Below are positions 49,978-51,427 of a DNA stretch of 51,427 bases, in pieces; position 1 is the stretch's first letter; every line of letters begins with the position of its first letter. Source of the DNA: Actinomycetales bacterium. Lineage in GTDB: Bacteria > Actinomycetota > Actinomycetes > S36-B12 > UBA5976. The position numbers and the translations under genes are program-made. The notes below the pieces were generated by a model that had not been told where the DNA came from, searched no databases, and saw nothing but the letters and a program-made list of their open reading frames with translations. Location of the stretch: NCBI GenBank assembly GCA_018969715.1, contig JAGWXT010000012.1, positions 1 to 51,427 of the forward strand. The letters are read 5' to 3'.

Positions 49978-51427
49978 GTGAAGGCGCGGGTACCGGTGCC
50001 GGTGGTGCTCCTTCTTGTGAGCCTGTGCGTCGTGCTGCCATTCGCGGTGTGGCGGGCAGCCCACGACGACTGGACCAACGTCGCATACTTCATCGAGTCC
50101 ATGCGGGCGGAACTGCTCGCCGGCAGGTACGACCTTTATTTCCTCAACACCAATGAGGTCGCGTTCTACCCCCTGTTCGTCTTCTACGGGGGGGCGGCGT
50201 TCACCGTGCTGGGGGCGGTGGCGACGCTGCTGGGGGCATGGCCGACCCTCCTGCTCGCCCTGTGGTCCGGCTGCTGGCTGGGGATGGTGGGCGCGTTCCT
50301 CCTCGTGCGGCGGCTCGGGGTGAGCCGTGGGCTGGCTGGGGCCCTCGCCGTCATTGTGGGGATCTCCCCCTATGCGGTGACCAATGTCTACGAGCGCTTT
50401 GCCTGGGCTGAGCTCACCGGCTTCGGGTTTGGGGTGTGCGCCCTCGCCCTTGCCGCGCGACTGGTGTCACGTTCCCGGGCCCAGCTGTCCGCCGAGGTGC
50501 CGCTGCTCGCACTGGCCGTTGCGGGGCTTGCCGGTACCCACAACATCTCGCTGCTGCTGACGGTGACCGTCGGCGGCTGCGTGCTCCTGATCCTCTTGCC
50601 GAGCCTAGTTGCCCGGCACCCCCGTCCGGTGGTGCTGGCCAACCTGGGGTGGGTGGTGGGGGCCGGCGCCTGCGGGGTGGCGATGGTGGGCTATTGGCTG
50701 ATTCCGAATCTCTGGTTGGGCATGCGCACCCGCCTCGGTGACACTGGGATCAACACCCTCGCCGGTTTCAGCGACCTCGCCACGGTGTTTGCCCCTTGGC
50801 TGCGGTTCACCCCGGCGCAGGCATCCGTGACGACCGGGGCGCTATTCGGTCTCGACCTTCCGGTGCAGGTGCAGATCCAGACGGTTCCCCTGCTGATGCT
50901 GCCCATCCTCGTGGGGATTGTGCTGGCGGTGCGACGGGGGGCTGCCCCGCGGTGGTGGGCGAGTACCGCAGGCCTGATCGCCATGGCACTGCTCCTCACG
51001 GTTCTGATCGATCGGGAGTCGCTGTTCTGGTCCCTACCGGAGGTCTTCGGCCGGATCCAGTTCACCTACCGACTGGTTTCCTACCTCACGCTCGTGCTGG
51101 TCCTGCTCACCGCACTGGCTGCCCTGCGGGGAAGTCGCGTGGTTGGCGTGCTCATCGTCGGCTGCCTGATCTGGTACGCCGGTCTCGCTGTGGTACAGAC
51201 GGCGCGGCACATTCCTACCGCCAACACGCCGACGCGGGTCGAGACGTGGGCCATCGACGCCGGGCAGCCGCCGGTGGCATTCACAACTGCTGCTGACAAC
51301 TACCTCCTGCAGGTGGTGAAGCCGGTCACGACGTGGGCGTCATCACCGGCGCCGCTGGTGGTGGATGCGACCGGACGGGTGGCTGAGCTGCCGCCGCCGG
51401 GGGAGTACCTCACGACGGTGGCGTGCA
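49978..51427 (+). CDS. large multi-pass membrane protein, YfhO/GT-C-like (C-terminus outside window)
   Basis: Open to the window end (483 codons). About twelve hydrophobic helices follow a short start. WRAAHDDWTNVAYFIESMRAELLAGRYD, just after helix 1, and YPLFVFYGGAAF resemble the periplasmic acidic loop and the following helices of GT-C-type or YfhO-like membrane proteins, which modify cell-wall glycans with polyprenyl-phosphate sugars. TGINTLAGFSDL and GRIQFTYRLVSYLTL fit the 6-pyruvoyl-tetrahydropterin-synthase-related membrane family. The GTG at 49978 follows AGGAGG at 5 nt. Divergent from DUF2237. Confidence 0.75.
   Translation, partial: MKARVPVPVVLLLVSLCVVLPFAVWRAAHDDWTNVAYFIESMRAELLAGRYDLYFLNTNEVAFYPLFVFYGGAAFTVLGAVATLLGAWPTLLLALWSGCWLGMVGAFLLVRRLGVSRGLAGALAVIVGISPYAVTNVYERFAWAELTGFGFGVCALALAARLVSRSRAQLSAEVPLLALAVAGLAGTHNISLLLTVTVGGCVLLILLPSLVARHPRPVVLANLGWVVGAGACGVAMVGYWLIPNLWLGMRTRLGDTGINTLAGFSDLATVFAPWLRFTPAQASVTTGALFGLDLPVQVQIQTVPLLMLPILVGIVLAVRRGAAPRWWASTAGLIAMALLLTVLIDRESLFWSLPEVFGRIQFTYRLVSYLTLVLVLLTALAALRGSRVVGVLIVGCLIWYAGLAVVQTARHIPTANTPTRVETWAIDAGQPPVAFTTAADNYLLQVVKPVTTWASSPAPLVVDATGRVAELPPPGEYLTTVAC

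Overview
The window is very GC-rich and reads as core chromosome from a free-living actinobacterium. Evidence for this: the gene orders rsmI/pmt, metG-tatD-rsmA-ispE, tRNA-Gln-glmU-prs-rplY-pth, mfd-lipoprotein-mazG, eno-ftsB-DUF501-ppx-tRNA and greA-DUF4307-mca-small membrane protein; the mycothiol enzyme Mca; many GTG starts; and TAnnnT boxes sitting 6-9 nt upstream of start codons (leaderless transcription). No insertion sequence, prophage, integrase or CRISPR array was seen. The exact genus cannot be told from the sequence.

Layout. 1-8102: a GH3 glycosidase cut by the window edge, tRNA-Ala, beta-carbonic anhydrase, a small lipoprotein, a RutE-like nitroreductase, protein O-mannosyltransferase, rsmI and katG. 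8141-12436: the overlapping housekeeping operon metG-tatD-rsmA-ispE. 12513-15365: a secreted protein of unknown function, and a fatty-acid desaturase/TetR operon whose start is covered by two tandem palindromes. 15457-25040: tRNA-Gln, glmU, prs, rplY (with an alanine-rich tail), pth, cysQ-like, mfd, a SurA-like lipoprotein and mazG. 24968-29229: MpaB-type oxygenase, eno, ftsB, DUF501, ppx and a UAA-anticodon tRNA. 29230-36418: minisatellite-bearing leader, Bax inhibitor-1 protein, a small gene whose 5' end is duplicated, msrA, an MFS exporter, and a DrrAB-like ABC exporter joined to a large membrane protein. 36333-40799: DUF2157-like protein, greA, DUF4307, mca, small membrane protein, DUF6492 protein. 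41057-51427: exonuclease III and the most unusual part, a methylthioribose/5-deoxyribose salvage cluster, then DUF2237 and a truncated multi-pass membrane protein.

The cluster at 41932-49886 combines an Abhydrolase_9 membrane hydrolase, MtnA isomerase, a class II aldolase fused to a short-chain dehydrogenase (RhaE/YuxG type), MtnK kinase and, convergently, a RuBisCO-like protein in an operon with DUF2237. The kinase and isomerase would make a 5-substituted ribulose-1-phosphate from methylthioribose or 5-deoxyribose. The aldolase would release dihydroxyacetone phosphate plus a two-carbon aldehyde, and the fused dehydrogenase would act on that aldehyde. This differs from the textbook methionine salvage route (no MtnB, MtnX/C or MtnD is visible here) and resembles a DHAP shunt. 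The role of the RuBisCO-like protein, whose metal-binding Glu is replaced by His and which lacks the loop-6 Lys, is open.

Most gene starts were chosen from family length, 4-bp ATGA/GTGA overlaps, or a TAnnnT box 6-9 nt upstream. All alignments to family residues are by eye.
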